This document shows positions 1-8,903 of a stretch of 64,000 nucleotides of DNA, one piece after another. The notes below the pieces were generated by a model. That model was not told the origin of the DNA, made no database searches, and saw only the letters and a list, made by a program, of their open reading frames with translations. Location of the stretch: assembly GCF_001421505.1 (NCBI RefSeq), contig NZ_LMKL01000001.1, positions 496,001 through 560,000 on the forward strand, in the 5' to 3' direction. Each line of letters starts with the position of its first letter. Within the stretch, counting starts at the first letter, position 1. The position numbers and the translations under genes are program-made. This stretch comes from Sphingomonas sp. Leaf17 (GTDB taxonomy: Bacteria > Pseudomonadota > Alphaproteobacteria > Sphingomonadales > Sphingomonadaceae).

Positions 1-1247
1 GTCGGCAGCGTGGTGGTCGCGTCGGCGATGACCGCGCGCACGTCCTTCAGCGCCGGCTCCCATGCGTCACCGACCGGCACGATGCTGACGAAAGTGCCGT
101 TGGCCGACCGGGAAATGTCGTCGAGCGTGACGTTGGCCTGCAGGAAGCTGCCCCCCGCCCGCGCCCGCGTTTCAAGTCGGCGGTTGATGAGCAGGGCGGC
201 CAGCGTGTCGACCATCCGCTTCTGGTTGAACAGGATCGTGTCGTCGCGGTACTCCCACGGGCGCAGCACGGCCATCTGGACGATCGGCGGGATACCGGGT
301 TCGACGGTCGCAGCCGATACCGGCTTCGACGGATCGGGCTTGCCGAAATCGGGGGTGGGCGCGGGCGTGCCGGCGGCCTTCCAGTCGGCGAAATGCTTCA
401 CGACCAGCCGGCCGAACAGCGCCGGGTCCATGTCACCGGAAATGATGACGACCGTGTTTTCGGGCCGGTACCAGCGGCTGTGGAAGCCCGCGACCCCTTC
501 CGCCGTGGCGGCCTCCAGCGTCTTGACCGTGCCAATCGGCGAACGGTCCGCCAGCGGCTGTCCGGCGAAGAACAGTCCGCGAATCGCGTCGCCGATCCGC
601 ACCTGCGGTCCGGGCTGTTCGCGCTGTTCAGCCAGCACGACCGGGCGTTCGGCGTTGAGCGCGGCGGCGGTCAGCGTCGGCTTTTCGATCATGCCCGACA
701 GGATCTTCAGGCTTTCATCCAGCCCGGCCTCGGTCGCGGCCGGCAGGTCGAGCTTGTACACCGTCTGGGTCGGCGTGGTCTGGGCGTTGGTGTCCGACCC
801 GAAGCTGGCACCGAACCGCTGCCACACGCGCTTGGCCTCGCCATCGGGGACATATTCGGAGCCGCGGAACGACAGATGCTCGATCATGTGCGCAAACCCG
901 CGTTCGTCGTCGCGCTCGTTCAGCGACCCCGCATCGACGCGCACGCGGATCGACACCTGACCCGGTGGAACGCCGTTCTTGCGCACCGCATAGCGCAGGC
1001 CGTTGGGAAGCGTGCCGAACGACCAGGCCGCGTCCTGCGGAATGTCGCTGCCCTGGTAGAGCCACGGCGTGGTGTCGACAGCCGGAGCCGGGGCTGCGGG
1101 TGCGGCGACCGCGGGCTTTACCCGCTGGGGCAGGGACTGTTGGGCCTGGGACTGTTGGGACTGCACGATCGCCGGGATCGAGATCCCGATGAGAAGCGAC
1201 AGGACGGAGACGCGGAACGCGCGCGAGAAAAACGCCATTCCCCCCAT
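1..1247 (-). CDS. M16 family zinc metallopeptidase, N-terminal part (3' end beyond window)
   Basis: The minus strand is open from 1247 to the left edge, so the C-terminal part is missing. The protein begins with a hydrophobic signal segment (about residues 8-27) and a Gln/Pro/Ala-rich linker. The peptidase domain follows with the inverted zinc motif HMIEH at about residues 120-124, in a context typical of insulinase/pitrilysin-like proteases. This points to an exported (periplasmic or membrane-associated) Zn-dependent protease. Start choice: ATG at 1247 directly follows an in-frame TAG; a second ATG at 1238 is possible, but a purine-rich run lies immediately against it, too close for a ribosome site. 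It is divergent from the hydroxylase gene. The family assignment is firm; the substrate is unknown. Confidence 0.85.
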   Translation of the reverse strand, partial: MGGMAFFSRAFRVSVLSLLIGISIPAIVQSQQSQAQQSLPQRVKPAVAAPAAPAPAVDTTPWLYQGSDIPQDAAWSFGTLPNGLRYAVRKNGVPPGQVSIRVRVDAGSLNERDDERGFAHMIEHLSFRGSEYVPDGEAKRVWQRFGASFGSDTNAQTTPTQTVYKLDLPAATEAGLDESLKILSGMIEKPTLTAAALNAERPVVLAEQREQPGPQVRIGDAIRGLFFAGQPLADRSPIGTVKTLEAATAEGVAGFHSRWYRPENTVVIISGDMDPALFGRLVVKHFADWKAAGTPAPTPDFGKPDPSKPVSAATVEPGIPPIVQMAVLRPWEYRDDTILFNQKRMVDTLAALLINRRLETRARAGGSFLQANVTLDDISRSANGTFVSIVPVGDAWEPALKDVRAVIADATTTLP

Positions 1248-1405
1248 CTAGCGCCGCCAATCTCCCGCCGCCAGCGCCGCGTCGCCATCATTTGGTCCAA
1301 CATCGTGGGTAAGGGCGGTTTTTCAGGACAGGTCGGGAGAACAACGGCACCGGGCAACGGGTCGGTGACCGTTACCCGTGGCCGGTCCACAGCAATGGCG
1401 AGCGC

Positions 1406-2263
1406 ATGACGACCAGCAGTCGAAGGACCGAACAGCGGCCCGCACCACGGCGGGATTCGGGGCGAACCCATCTCAGGCGGTCGGGCCGGGCGACGCCGTC
1501 GCCCGTACCGGCGGCGGCACCGGCGATGCGGGCCGAACGCGGGCGGCCGCTGATCCTGCGCGTCGGCAAGCATCTGCGCGGCGTGTTCGACCGGCTGATC
1601 GCCGCGTCCTCGCTGGTGTCGAACGCGCCTGTGCTGGACGTCCGCGACTTCGCCTGGACCGCGGCGTTACGCGATGAATGGCCGGCGATTCGTGACGAGG
1701 CGATGGCGGTCGCGCTGCGCGGACAGGCCGCACCCAGCCTCGCGACGATCTCGCCCGATCACCGCGCGATTGCCGAGGTGGACAAGTGGCGGTCGTTCTT
1801 CCTGTGGGGCTATGGCTACCGGATCGACGACAATCTGGCGCGCTGCCCCCGGACGGCGGCGGCCGTGGCGCGGATTCCGGGACTGAACAGCGCGTTCTTC
1901 TCGATCCTGGCCCCCGGCACTCACATCCCCGCGCATCGCGGCGTGACCAAGGGGCTGATAACCTGCCATCTGGGGCTGATCGTCCCGCAGGACGGCGACG
2001 TGCGGATGCGGGTCGCCAACCGCATCGTCCGCTGGTCGGAGGGGGAAACGCTGGTATTCGACGACACCTATGACCACGAGGTCTGGAACGACACGTCCGC
2101 CACGCGGGTCGTCCTGCTGATCCAGTTCGCGCGGCCCCTGCGCAATCCGGGGCGCTGGATTGCCGATCGTTTCCTGGCCGTCGTCCGCCGATCCGCGTTC
2201 GTGCAGGAGGCGCGGGCGAATATCGGGGCGTGGAACGCGGCGGTGAAGCAGATGGACGTCTGA
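1406..2263 (+). CDS. Aspartyl/asparaginyl beta-hydroxylase-family (LpxO-like) Fe(II)/2OG dioxygenase
   Basis: 285 aa from the first ATG. The fold is recognised from the paired iron-ligand region THIPAHRG (about 172-179) and the distal DDTYDHEVWN segment (about 219-228), as in aspartyl/asparaginyl beta-hydroxylases and lipid A hydroxylase LpxO. Residues 1-40 are Arg/Pro/Ala-rich low complexity. ATG at 1526 (Met41) would remove them and leave a normal-sized protein of 245 aa, so the true start is uncertain. In this family the enzyme hydroxylates an acyl chain or a peptide side chain using 2-oxoglutarate and O2. The substrate here cannot be told from sequence; modification of lipid A or another lipid is plausible. 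It stands alone, with nfuA about 100 bp downstream. Confidence 0.8.
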   Translation: MTTSSRRTEQRPAPRRDSGRTHLRRSGRATPSPVPAAAPAMRAERGRPLILRVGKHLRGVFDRLIAASSLVSNAPVLDVRDFAWTAALRDEWPAIRDEAMAVALRGQAAPSLATISPDHRAIAEVDKWRSFFLWGYGYRIDDNLARCPRTAAAVARIPGLNSAFFSILAPGTHIPAHRGVTKGLITCHLGLIVPQDGDVRMRVANRIVRWSEGETLVFDDTYDHEVWNDTSATRVVLLIQFARPLRNPGRWIADRFLAVVRRSAFVQEARANIGAWNAAVKQMDV

Positions 2264-2362
2264 GCAGCGAACAGTCCGGGCGGCTCGACGTGCCGGGATC
2301 GCAACGCAGTGTTTCGACGCAGGCGGGTTGATCCGCACCCCTGCCCGCGCCACATGGCGGAG

Positions 2363-2938
2363 ATGTTGATCGAAACCGAACCCACCCCGAATCCGGCCAC
2401 GCTGAAGTTCCTGCCCGGCCGCGCCGTGATGCCCGCCGGCACGCGCGATTTCGCCGACCCCGAGGATGCCGAGGCCAGCCCGCTGGCCGAGGCGATCTTC
2501 GCGCTGGGCGACGTAACCGGCGTGTTCTTCGGGCACGACTTCATTTCCGTCACGGCCGCGCCCGGCACCGACTGGTCGAGCCTGAAGCCCGACGTGCTGG
2601 CAATCCTGCTCGACCATTTCTCCGCCAACATGCCGCTGTTCCGGCAGCAGGGGTCGGCCGGATTCTCGGTCCCGGCCGAGAACGAGGATTTCGGCGACGA
2701 CCCCGCCGATGCCGACATCGTCGCGCAGATCCGCGAGCTGATCGACACGCGGGTCCGCCCGGCGGTCGCCAACGACGGCGGCGACATCGTCTATCGCGGG
2801 TTCGACAAGGGCAAGGTGTTCCTGCGGATGCAGGGGGCCTGCGCCGGCTGCCCGTCGTCGACCGCGACGCTGAAGAACGGCATCGAGCAGTTGCTGCGCC
2901 ACTATGTTCCCGAAGTCACCGAAGTGAGGGCTGTCTGA
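2363..2938 (+). CDS. nfuA: NfuA/NifU-family iron-sulfur cluster scaffold or carrier
   Basis: About 191 aa. The N-terminal Nfu domain carries the typical opening [15 protein letters not shown]. The C-terminal NifU-like domain contains CAGC, the CxxC that holds a [4Fe-4S] cluster at a dimer interface. The family delivers Fe-S clusters to apo-proteins in the cytoplasm; MiaB, encoded downstream, is one plausible client. The start was placed at 2363 because homologues begin a few residues before [10 protein letters not shown] at 2354 adds three residues and cannot be excluded. The stop TGA overlaps the next start by one base (TGATG), indicating translational coupling. Confidence 0.92.
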   Translation: MLIETEPTPNPATLKFLPGRAVMPAGTRDFADPEDAEASPLAEAIFALGDVTGVFFGHDFISVTAAPGTDWSSLKPDVLAILLDHFSANMPLFRQQGSAGFSVPAENEDFGDDPADADIVAQIRELIDTRVRPAVANDGGDIVYRGFDKGKVFLRMQGACAGCPSSTATLKNGIEQLLRHYVPEVTEVRAV

Positions 2939-3531
2939 TGGGCGAACGACTGACCGATGCCGCGCTCGATACGCTGTTTCGCACCGCGCGCAGTTACAAC
3001 GGCTATACCGACCAGCCGGTCGATGAGGCTGATCTGCGCGCGATCTGGGATCTGATGAAGATGGGGCCGACATCGGCCAACCAGTTGCCCGCGCGGATGG
3101 TGTGGTGCACCAGCGACGACGCCAAGCAGAAACTGGCGGACTGCGCCAGCGAGGGCAACCGGCAGAAGATCCTCGACGCGCCGGTCACCGTCATCATCGG
3201 CATGGACATCGACTTTCACGAACACCTGCCCGAGCTGTTCCCGCACACCGATGCCAAGTCGTGGTTCGACGGCAATACACCACTGCGCGAAACGTCGGCG
3301 ATGCGGAACAGCAGCTTGCAGGGCGGGTATCTGATCCTCGCCGCGCGCGCGCTGGGGCTGGATACCGGGCCGATGTCGGGCTTCGACAATGGCAAGGTCG
3401 ATGCGGCGTTCTTTGCGGACACCCCGTCGGTCCGGTCGAACTTCATCACCACCCTTGGCCATGGCGATGCATCGACCGTCCACCCCCGGTCGCCGCGTCC
3501 CGACTTCGAACGGTTCAACACGGTCGCGTGA
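2938..3531 (+). CDS. Nitroreductase-family protein, RutE/malonic semialdehyde reductase type
   Basis: 197 aa, the usual size for RutE. The nitroreductase FMN-binding fold is indicated by the N-terminal [12 protein letters not shown] region, the segment [14 protein letters not shown] (about 43-57), and the C-terminal [12 protein letters not shown] motif characteristic of RutE-like reductases. Such enzymes use FMN and NAD(P)H; RutE reduces malonic semialdehyde to 3-hydroxypropionate in pyrimidine breakdown. No other rut genes are present, so a general semialdehyde or quinone reductase role is equally likely. It is coupled to nfuA by a one-base overlap and followed after 44 bp by tsaB. Confidence 0.8.
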   Translation: MGERLTDAALDTLFRTARSYNGYTDQPVDEADLRAIWDLMKMGPTSANQLPARMVWCTSDDAKQKLADCASEGNRQKILDAPVTVIIGMDIDFHEHLPELFPHTDAKSWFDGNTPLRETSAMRNSSLQGGYLILAARALGLDTGPMSGFDNGKVDAAFFADTPSVRSNFITTLGHGDASTVHPRSPRPDFERFNTVA

Positions 3532-3575
3532 CGACGTTGCGTTCCGTCTTCAGACGACCCGCACGCGGCTGACCG

Positions 3576-4199
3576 ATGCGGACGCTTGTCATCGAAACCG
3601 CGACGGCGGCCTGTTCGGTCGCCATCATCGAGGACGGTCACGTCATCGCCGGCGCGCATGACGTGGTCGGTCGCGGCCACGCCGAACGGCTGGTGCCGAT
3701 GATTGCTGCGCTGCCGGACGGCGGGCGGGCGGACCGGATCCTGGTCGATTGCGGGCCGGGCAGCTTCACCGGTGTCCGCGTCGGCATCGCCGCCGCGCGT
3801 GGCCTTGGCCTCGGCTGGGGCGTGCCGGTGGCCGGGTTCTCGTCGCTGATGCTGGTCGCCGCCGCCGCCCTCGCCGCGATACCCGATCTGGAACGGGTCG
3901 CGGTCGTGCTGGAGGGTGGCCATGGCGAGGTGTTCGTGCAGATCTTCACGCCGTCGCTTGAGGCCGAGACGGACCTCGCCTCGCTGACCCCGGCGGATGC
4001 GCTGGTCGTGATCGGGGCGATCCATGCGGTCGGATCGGGGCTGACGCGGCTGCATCCGCTGGTCGAGCCTGCCACTGCCGGACTGCCCGATGCGGCCGAC
4101 GCGCATCTGTTGCCCGACGCTGGCACCGCCCTGCCCCCGCGCCCGATCTATGGTCGCGCGCCCGACGCCAAACCCAACCCCTCCAAGCGCAATCCCTGA
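3576..4199 (+). CDS. tsaB: tRNA threonylcarbamoyladenosine biosynthesis protein TsaB
   Basis: 207 aa. It opens with the family signature LVIETATAACSVAI and contains GPGSFTGVRVGIAAARGL (about 65-82), the hallmark of the ASKHA-fold TsaB protein. TsaB partners TsaD and TsaE to attach the threonylcarbamoyl group to A37 of ANN-decoding tRNAs. The last bases overlap the next gene (ATG inside CTGATG), so TsaB and the RimI-like protein are translated together, as in many proteobacteria. The C-terminal 25 residues are Pro/Arg/Lys-rich and probably disordered. Confidence 0.95.
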   Translation: MRTLVIETATAACSVAIIEDGHVIAGAHDVVGRGHAERLVPMIAALPDGGRADRILVDCGPGSFTGVRVGIAAARGLGLGWGVPVAGFSSLMLVAAAALAAIPDLERVAVVLEGGHGEVFVQIFTPSLEAETDLASLTPADALVVIGAIHAVGSGLTRLHPLVEPATAGLPDAADAHLLPDAGTALPPRPIYGRAPDAKPNPSKRNP

Positions 4200-4669
4200 T
4201 GCCGGCGCGCGGCCTGATGATCCGCACCGCCGTTGTCCGCGATATCGCCGAGGTCGATGCGATCATGGCCGCGGCGTTCGACCCGCGCTTCGGCGAGGCG
4301 TGGACCCGCAGCCAGTGCGTCGGCATCCTGGCGATGCCGGGCGTATCGCTGATGCTGGCGGAAACCGATGACGGTCCCGCCGGATTCGCGCTGGTGCGGC
4401 GGATCCTGGACGAGGCGGAATTGCTGCTGCTGGCGGTCGCGCCGCCCCATCGCGGCAAGGGCATCGGCGCGGCGTTGCTGCGCGCGGTCATCAACGATTG
4501 CCGGATGATGGACACAGCGATGCTGCATCTGGAAGTGCGGTCGGGCAATCCGGCGGTGCGGCTGTATGGCAGCCACGGGTTCGTTCAGGTCGGTCACCGT
4601 CGCGGATATTACCGCAGTCGCGACGGGCTGGCGTTCGACGCGCTAACCTATCGCCTGATGCTGCGCTGA
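4199..4669 (+). CDS. rimI: RimI-like GNAT N-acetyltransferase
   Basis: 156 aa with a complete GNAT fold: the acetyl-CoA pyrophosphate-binding motif A appears as VAPPHRGKGIGAALL (about 81-95), followed by the family's HLEVRSGNPAVRLYGSHGF segment. RimI acetylates the N-terminal alanine of ribosomal protein S18, and tsaB-rimI adjacency is common. The first ATG overlaps the tsaB stop. A second ATG at 4217 would remove six residues and gives the start usual for the family (MIRTAV). Family certain, RimI role probable from context. Confidence 0.85.
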   Translation: MPARGLMIRTAVVRDIAEVDAIMAAAFDPRFGEAWTRSQCVGILAMPGVSLMLAETDDGPAGFALVRRILDEAELLLLAVAPPHRGKGIGAALLRAVINDCRMMDTAMLHLEVRSGNPAVRLYGSHGFVQVGHRRGYYRSRDGLAFDALTYRLMLR

Positions 4670-4694
4670 CCACCCGCCATCGACGTGCTGCTTA

Positions 4695-4720
4695 TTGCGA
4701 GTCGGTATTTCTTTTCGCAA
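4695..4720. promoter_or_regulatory. Inverted repeat upstream of fur
   Basis: TTGCGA (4695-4700) and TCGCAA (4715-4720) form a perfect 6-bp inverted repeat separated by 14 bases, about 50 bp ahead of the fur start. Half-sites of this type resemble those reported for alphaproteobacterial iron regulators, so this may be an autoregulatory site. This is inference from sequence only. Confidence 0.4.
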
Positions 4721-4768
4721 ACACGAACCGTCCCTATGGTGAACGTCGGACAAGGGAATACAGACGTC

Positions 4769-5191
4769 ATGGCGCGCAAGATCGACCTAGAAGCCCTGTG
4801 CAACCAGAAAGGGTTGCGCATCACCGAACAGCGCCGCGTGATCGCGCGCGTGCTGTCGGAAGCGGAGGATCATCCCGACGTCGAGAAGGTATATGCCCGC
4901 GCCTCGGCGATCGACCCGGGCATCTCGATCGCCACCGTGTACCGCACGGTGCGGCTGTTCGAGGAGGCGGGGATCCTCGACCGGCACGATTTCGGCGACG
5001 GCCGTGCGCGCTACGAGCCGGCGCCCGAGGCGCATCACGACCATCTGATCGACGTCGAGACCGGCAAGGTCATCGAATTCGTCGACCCCGAGCTGGAACA
5101 GCTGCAAAAGGCGATCGCGGAGAAACTGGGCTTCCGGCTGGTCGATCACCGGATGGAATTGTACGGCGTGGCATTGGACCGCAAGGTCTGA
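4769..5191 (+). CDS. fur: Ferric uptake regulator Fur
   Basis: 140 aa from ATG 4769. The N-terminal winged helix contains LRITEQRRVIARVL and the recognition helix region SIATVYRTVRLFEEAGI. The C-terminal dimerisation and metal domain has the His-rich EAHHDHLID motif. The CxxC structural zinc pair found in some Fur proteins is absent, as in many alphaproteobacterial members. Fur represses iron-uptake genes when Fe(II) is abundant. An upstream in-frame ATG-less extension to 4685 runs through the apparent promoter and inverted repeat and was not used. A sphingomonad-type palindromic repeat follows the gene. Confidence 0.93.
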   Translation: MARKIDLEALCNQKGLRITEQRRVIARVLSEAEDHPDVEKVYARASAIDPGISIATVYRTVRLFEEAGILDRHDFGDGRARYEPAPEAHHDHLIDVETGKVIEFVDPELEQLQKAIAEKLGFRLVDHRMELYGVALDRKV

Positions 5192-5258
5192 GGCATGGAT
5201 GCCGGACGTTGCGTTCTGACGTCGGATTGCGCTGACCGGTGGCCGTTGCCCATACCGT

Positions 5259-5365
5259 TTCCCGGCGAAGGCCGGGGCCCAGTTACGACGGTTTTCGTGG
5301 CGATGCTGTGAACGCCGTTACCCCGTCCGTGGCAACTGGACCCCGGCCTTCGCCGGGGAACAGGA
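5259..5365. repeat. Paired inverted repeat element, copy 1 (GGCGAAGGCC family)
   Basis: Two outward-facing copies of a ~25-bp palindromic unit, CCCGGCGAAGGCCGGGG plus CCAGTT, lie at 5259-5284 and, inverted, at 5333-5365, with about 48 bp between them. The same arrangement recurs at 18267-18374. This is a REP/MITE-like intergenic element. It fills most of the 214-bp gap between fur and plsC, which otherwise holds no gene. Confidence 0.85.
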
Positions 5366-5405
5366 TCGTGATGAACCGCCGACAGTCGTCGAACCGGACC
5401 GGGTA

Positions 5406-6122
5406 ATGCCTGCCATCCGCCTCTACACCCGCCTCGCTGCGCTGCTGCTGACCCTGATCGCCGCGCTGATCGTTCACGGCCTGTGGCGACTGGTCCGCCT
5501 GCCCTCGCCGTGGCCGCGCCTGTTTCTCGGCACGGTCGCGCGGATCGTCGGTGCGCGGGTGCGGGTGGTCGGCGTGCCATTGCGGCGCGACGTGGTGTTC
5601 GTCGCCAACCATCTCAGCTGGATCGACATTCTGGCGCTGGCCGGCGCGACCGGCAGCGCGTTCGTCGCCAAGGCCGAACTGCGCGGCGTGCCGCTGGTCG
5701 GGTGGCTGTGCATGCTGAACGATACGATCTTCGTATCGCGCGAGGATCGGCTGGGCGTCGTGGCGCAGATCGCGCAGATCCGCGCGGCGGTGGCCACGGG
5801 GCGGCCGGTGACGATCTTTCCCGAAGGCACGACGGGTGACGGCCACGCGGTGCTGCCGTTCAAGGCGGCATTGCTGGGTGCGCTGGATCCGCCCGCACCG
5901 ACCGGCGTCCGGGTGCAGCCGGTGCGGATTGATTACGGCGCGGCGACCGACGACCTAGCCTGGGTCGGCGACGAACCCGGTGGCGACCATGCGCGGCGGG
6001 TGCTGACGCGGCGCGGCAGCTTTGTCGCGACGCTGCATTTCCTGCCGCCCTTCGCCCCCGCGGACATCGGCGGACGCAAAGCGATCGCGGCGGAGGCCCG
6101 GCGGCGGATCGTCGAAGCCTAG
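5406..6122 (+). CDS. plsC: 1-acyl-sn-glycerol-3-phosphate acyltransferase (PlsC family)
   Basis: 238 aa. An N-terminal membrane segment (about 10-25) precedes the acyltransferase domain with the catalytic HX4D motif NHLSWID (His69, Asp74) and the substrate motif FPEGTT (about 138-143). The family transfers a second acyl chain to lysophosphatidate in phospholipid synthesis at the inner membrane. It lies between fur and miaB, its usual place in sphingomonads. A role on other lysolipids (for example ornithine lipids) cannot be excluded. Confidence 0.88.
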   Translation: MPAIRLYTRLAALLLTLIAALIVHGLWRLVRLPSPWPRLFLGTVARIVGARVRVVGVPLRRDVVFVANHLSWIDILALAGATGSAFVAKAELRGVPLVGWLCMLNDTIFVSREDRLGVVAQIAQIRAAVATGRPVTIFPEGTTGDGHAVLPFKAALLGALDPPAPTGVRVQPVRIDYGAATDDLAWVGDEPGGDHARRVLTRRGSFVATLHFLPPFAPADIGGRKAIAAEARRRIVEA

Positions 6123-6155
6123 CCCGCCGGCTTCGTTGGCGGTATAGGCAGCCCG

Positions 6156-7481
6156 ATGACATCCCCCCCGAAAACCTTCCACGTCAAGTCGTTCGGCTGC
6201 CAGATGAACGTCTATGACGGGGAGCGGATGGCCGAGCTGATGACCGCCGACGGCCTGACCGCGACCGACGATGCCAGCGCCGCCGACCTGGTGGTGCTGA
6301 ACACCTGCCACATCCGCGAGAAGGCGACCGAGAAGGTCTATTCGGACATCGGCCGATTGCGCAAGGATGCGATGAAGGCGCGGGGGGCCGCGCCGATGAT
6401 CGCGGTCGCCGGCTGCGTCGCGCAGGCCGAAGGGGCGGAGATCGTTCGTCGTGCCAAGGTCGACGTGGTGGTCGGCCCGCAGGCGTATCACAACCTGCCC
6501 GGACTGGTCGCCAAGGCGGCGGGGGGCACGGCCGCGCTCGACACCGACATGCCGCTGCTGTCCAAGTTCGGCCACCTGCCGGCGCGGCGCAAGGTCGGGC
6601 CGAGCGCGTTCCTGACGGTGCAGGAGGGGTGCGACAAGTTCTGCACCTATTGCGTCGTCCCCTACACGCGCGGGGCCGAGATCAGCCGGCCGTTCGACGG
6701 CATCGTCGCGGAGGCGCGGGGGTTGGTCGAGGCCGGTGCGCGCGAGATCACGCTGCTGGGCCAGAACGTGAATGCGTGGAACGACGACCAGGACCGGGGC
6801 CTGCACGGCCTGATCCGCGCGCTGGACCGGATCCCCGGCCTCGCGCGGATCCGTTACATGACCAGTCATCCGAACGACATGACGCAGGGGCTGATCGACG
6901 CGCATGGCGATGTCGAATCGCTGATGCCGTTCCTGCACCTGCCGGTCCAGTCGGGCAGCGACCGGGTGCTGAAGGCGATGAACCGCGCGCACACCGCCGA
7001 CGGCTATCTGCGGCTGCTCGACCGGGTGCGCGCGGTGCGGCCCGACATTGCGCTGTCGGGCGATTTTATCGTCGGCTTTCCGGGCGAAACCGAGGCCGAG
7101 TTCGCCGAGACGCTGCGGCTGGTCGACGCGGTCGGCTATGCGCAGGCGTTCAGTTTCAAATACAGCCCCCGCCCCGGCACGCCCGCCGCCGACATGACCG
7201 ACCAGATCGCGCCCGAAGTGATGGACGAACGGCTGCAACGGTTGCAGGCCGCGCTGAACCGCGATCAGCAGGCGTTCAACGCCGCCACGGTCGGGCGGAC
7301 CTGCACCGTGCTGCTGGAGCGCAAGGGCAAGCTGCCGGGCCAGTTGCTTGGCAAGTCACCCTGGCTGAACTCGGTCCACGTCATCGGCCCGCACGCGATC
7401 GGCGATTTGGTCGAGGTCGATATCGTTGCCGCCGGCCCCAATGCGGTCACTGGCGAGGTGCGCGCGCGAGTCGCGGCCTGA
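6156..7481 (+). CDS. miaB: tRNA-2-methylthio-N6-dimethylallyladenosine synthase MiaB
   Basis: 441 aa, full length. The N-terminal UPF0004 domain has the three cysteines of the auxiliary cluster ([28 protein letters not shown]). The radical-SAM core has CDKFCTYC (CxxxCxxC, about 158-165) and the C-terminal TRAM domain ends the protein. MiaB methylthiolates i6A37 of tRNAs using two [4Fe-4S] clusters. It starts 33 bp after plsC and continues the tRNA/ribosome-maintenance run. Confidence 0.96.
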   Translation: MTSPPKTFHVKSFGCQMNVYDGERMAELMTADGLTATDDASAADLVVLNTCHIREKATEKVYSDIGRLRKDAMKARGAAPMIAVAGCVAQAEGAEIVRRAKVDVVVGPQAYHNLPGLVAKAAGGTAALDTDMPLLSKFGHLPARRKVGPSAFLTVQEGCDKFCTYCVVPYTRGAEISRPFDGIVAEARGLVEAGAREITLLGQNVNAWNDDQDRGLHGLIRALDRIPGLARIRYMTSHPNDMTQGLIDAHGDVESLMPFLHLPVQSGSDRVLKAMNRAHTADGYLRLLDRVRAVRPDIALSGDFIVGFPGETEAEFAETLRLVDAVGYAQAFSFKYSPRPGTPAADMTDQIAPEVMDERLQRLQAALNRDQQAFNAATVGRTCTVLLERKGKLPGQLLGKSPWLNSVHVIGPHAIGDLVEVDIVAAGPNAVTGEVRARVAA

Positions 7482-7500
7482 ACGCTCAAATCCTGAACGC

Positions 7501-7689
7501 TCAATCCTTGATGGCGGACGCCAGCACGGACAGGTCGACGTCGTTGACGGGTTCGCCGGTTGCGTCGACGCGGTTGGTCGTCACGTCCGAGGTGCCGTTG
7601 GAGTCCGCGACGTCGACGGCCGTCCACAGGATGCCGCCGGCCCAGAGCAGGGCGGCCCACCGGCTGCGGAAAAGTTTGGCGAACGGCAT
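7501..7689 (-). CDS. Small conserved-looking membrane protein of unknown function
   Basis: 62 aa, on the opposite strand to its neighbours. The sequence has a basic start (MPFAKLFRSR), one hydrophobic stretch (about residues 11-27) and an acidic, Asp/Asn/Thr-rich tail, giving a plausible single-pass topology. It fills the gap between miaB and phoH and is convergent with miaB (19 bp apart) and divergent from phoH. No family was recognised. Reading it as real rests on the membrane-protein-like composition and the lack of competing ORFs, so confidence is moderate. Confidence 0.5.
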   Translation of the reverse strand: MPFAKLFRSRWAALLWAGGILWTAVDVADSNGTSDVTTNRVDATGEPVNDVDLSVLASAIKD

Positions 7690-7849
7690 GGTCCCCGTTT
7701 ACGAGCGCGGGGCTTAAGCGACCGCTTGCAGGCGGGGTTAACGTGCTGGAGACGCTGTTTGTGCGGGCGTGCCTTGGGGTGACTTGTCAAACACCTTCGG
7801 GCGTATCACCTTGGAGCCACATCGCGCCCCCGCGGTGCGAAAGGACCGC

Positions 7850-8851
7850 ATGAGCCGCAAGCCCGTCCCCGCCCAATCCGGTGAACGCAGCCGGATCGAA
7901 CTGCTGTTCGACAAGCCGCAGATCCTGCCGCAGCTGTTCGGACAATATGATCGCAACCTCGTCGCGCTGGAAAGCCGGCTGGGGGTTTATATTACCGCGC
8001 GCGGCAACAAGGTCGGGGTCGAGGGCGCGGCCGAGCAGGTGGCGATGGCCCGCGACGTGCTGAACGACCTGTACAAGCGGATCCTGCGCGGGGAGGATGT
8101 CGACACCGGGCTGGTCGACGCGTCGATCGCGATGGCGGCCGAACCGGTGCTGGACGGCATCGTCCGCGCCGACGTGGGCGAGCGCGCGCCGCCGATCATG
8201 ATCCGCACGCGCAAGAAGACCATCGTGCCGCGCACCCCGGCACAGGCGCATTACATGCGCGAACTGACCACCAACGACATGATCTTCGCGCTGGGCCCGG
8301 CCGGCACCGGCAAGACCTATATCGCGGTGGCGCAGGCGGTATCGCAGCTTATCACTGGCAGCGTTCAGCGGCTGATCCTGTCGCGTCCGGCGGTGGAAGC
8401 CGGCGAGAAGCTGGGTTTCCTGCCGGGCGACATGAAGGAGAAGGTCGATCCCTATCTCCGCCCGCTCTACGACGCGCTGCACGATTGCCTGCCCGCCGAG
8501 CAGGTCGAGCGGCGGATCGCCAGCGGCGAGATCGAGATCGCGCCTATCGCGTTCATGCGGGGCCGCACGCTGGCCGATGCGTTCATCATCCTGGACGAGG
8601 CGCAGAACACGACGCCCGCGCAGATGAAGATGTTCCTGACCAGGTTTGGCGAGAACAGCCGGATGGTGATCTGCGGCGACCCCAACCAGGTCGACATTCC
8701 GGGTGGCGTCACCGCATCGGGCCTGGCCGACGCGGTCCGTCGGCTGGAGGGGATCGAGGCGATCTCGATGAGCCGTTTCACCTCGGCCGACATCGTCCGC
8801 CACCCGATCGTCGGCCGCGTGGTCGAGGCGTATGAGGGGCCGGGCGTATGA
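7850..8851 (+). CDS. phoH: PhoH family ATPase
   Basis: 333 aa. Walker A is GPAGTGKT and Walker B FIILDEAQN; the surrounding AILSRPAVEAGEKLGFLPGD-type region is typical of PhoH/PhoL. The family is a cytoplasmic P-loop ATPase with a likely RNA-related role and is nearly always next to ybeY. Start: ATG 7850 has an AAGGA ribosome site about 8 bases upstream; an in-frame extension to 7769 adds an unconserved leader and was rejected. ybeY follows directly. Confidence 0.93.
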   Translation: MSRKPVPAQSGERSRIELLFDKPQILPQLFGQYDRNLVALESRLGVYITARGNKVGVEGAAEQVAMARDVLNDLYKRILRGEDVDTGLVDASIAMAAEPVLDGIVRADVGERAPPIMIRTRKKTIVPRTPAQAHYMRELTTNDMIFALGPAGTGKTYIAVAQAVSQLITGSVQRLILSRPAVEAGEKLGFLPGDMKEKVDPYLRPLYDALHDCLPAEQVERRIASGEIEIAPIAFMRGRTLADAFIILDEAQNTTPAQMKMFLTRFGENSRMVICGDPNQVDIPGGVTASGLADAVRRLEGIEAISMSRFTSADIVRHPIVGRVVEAYEGPGV

Positions 8852-8903
8852 CGGCGTCGCTTGGCGCTGGCTCGTCGGCACCAAGCCGGGTATCGGCGCG
8901 GCC

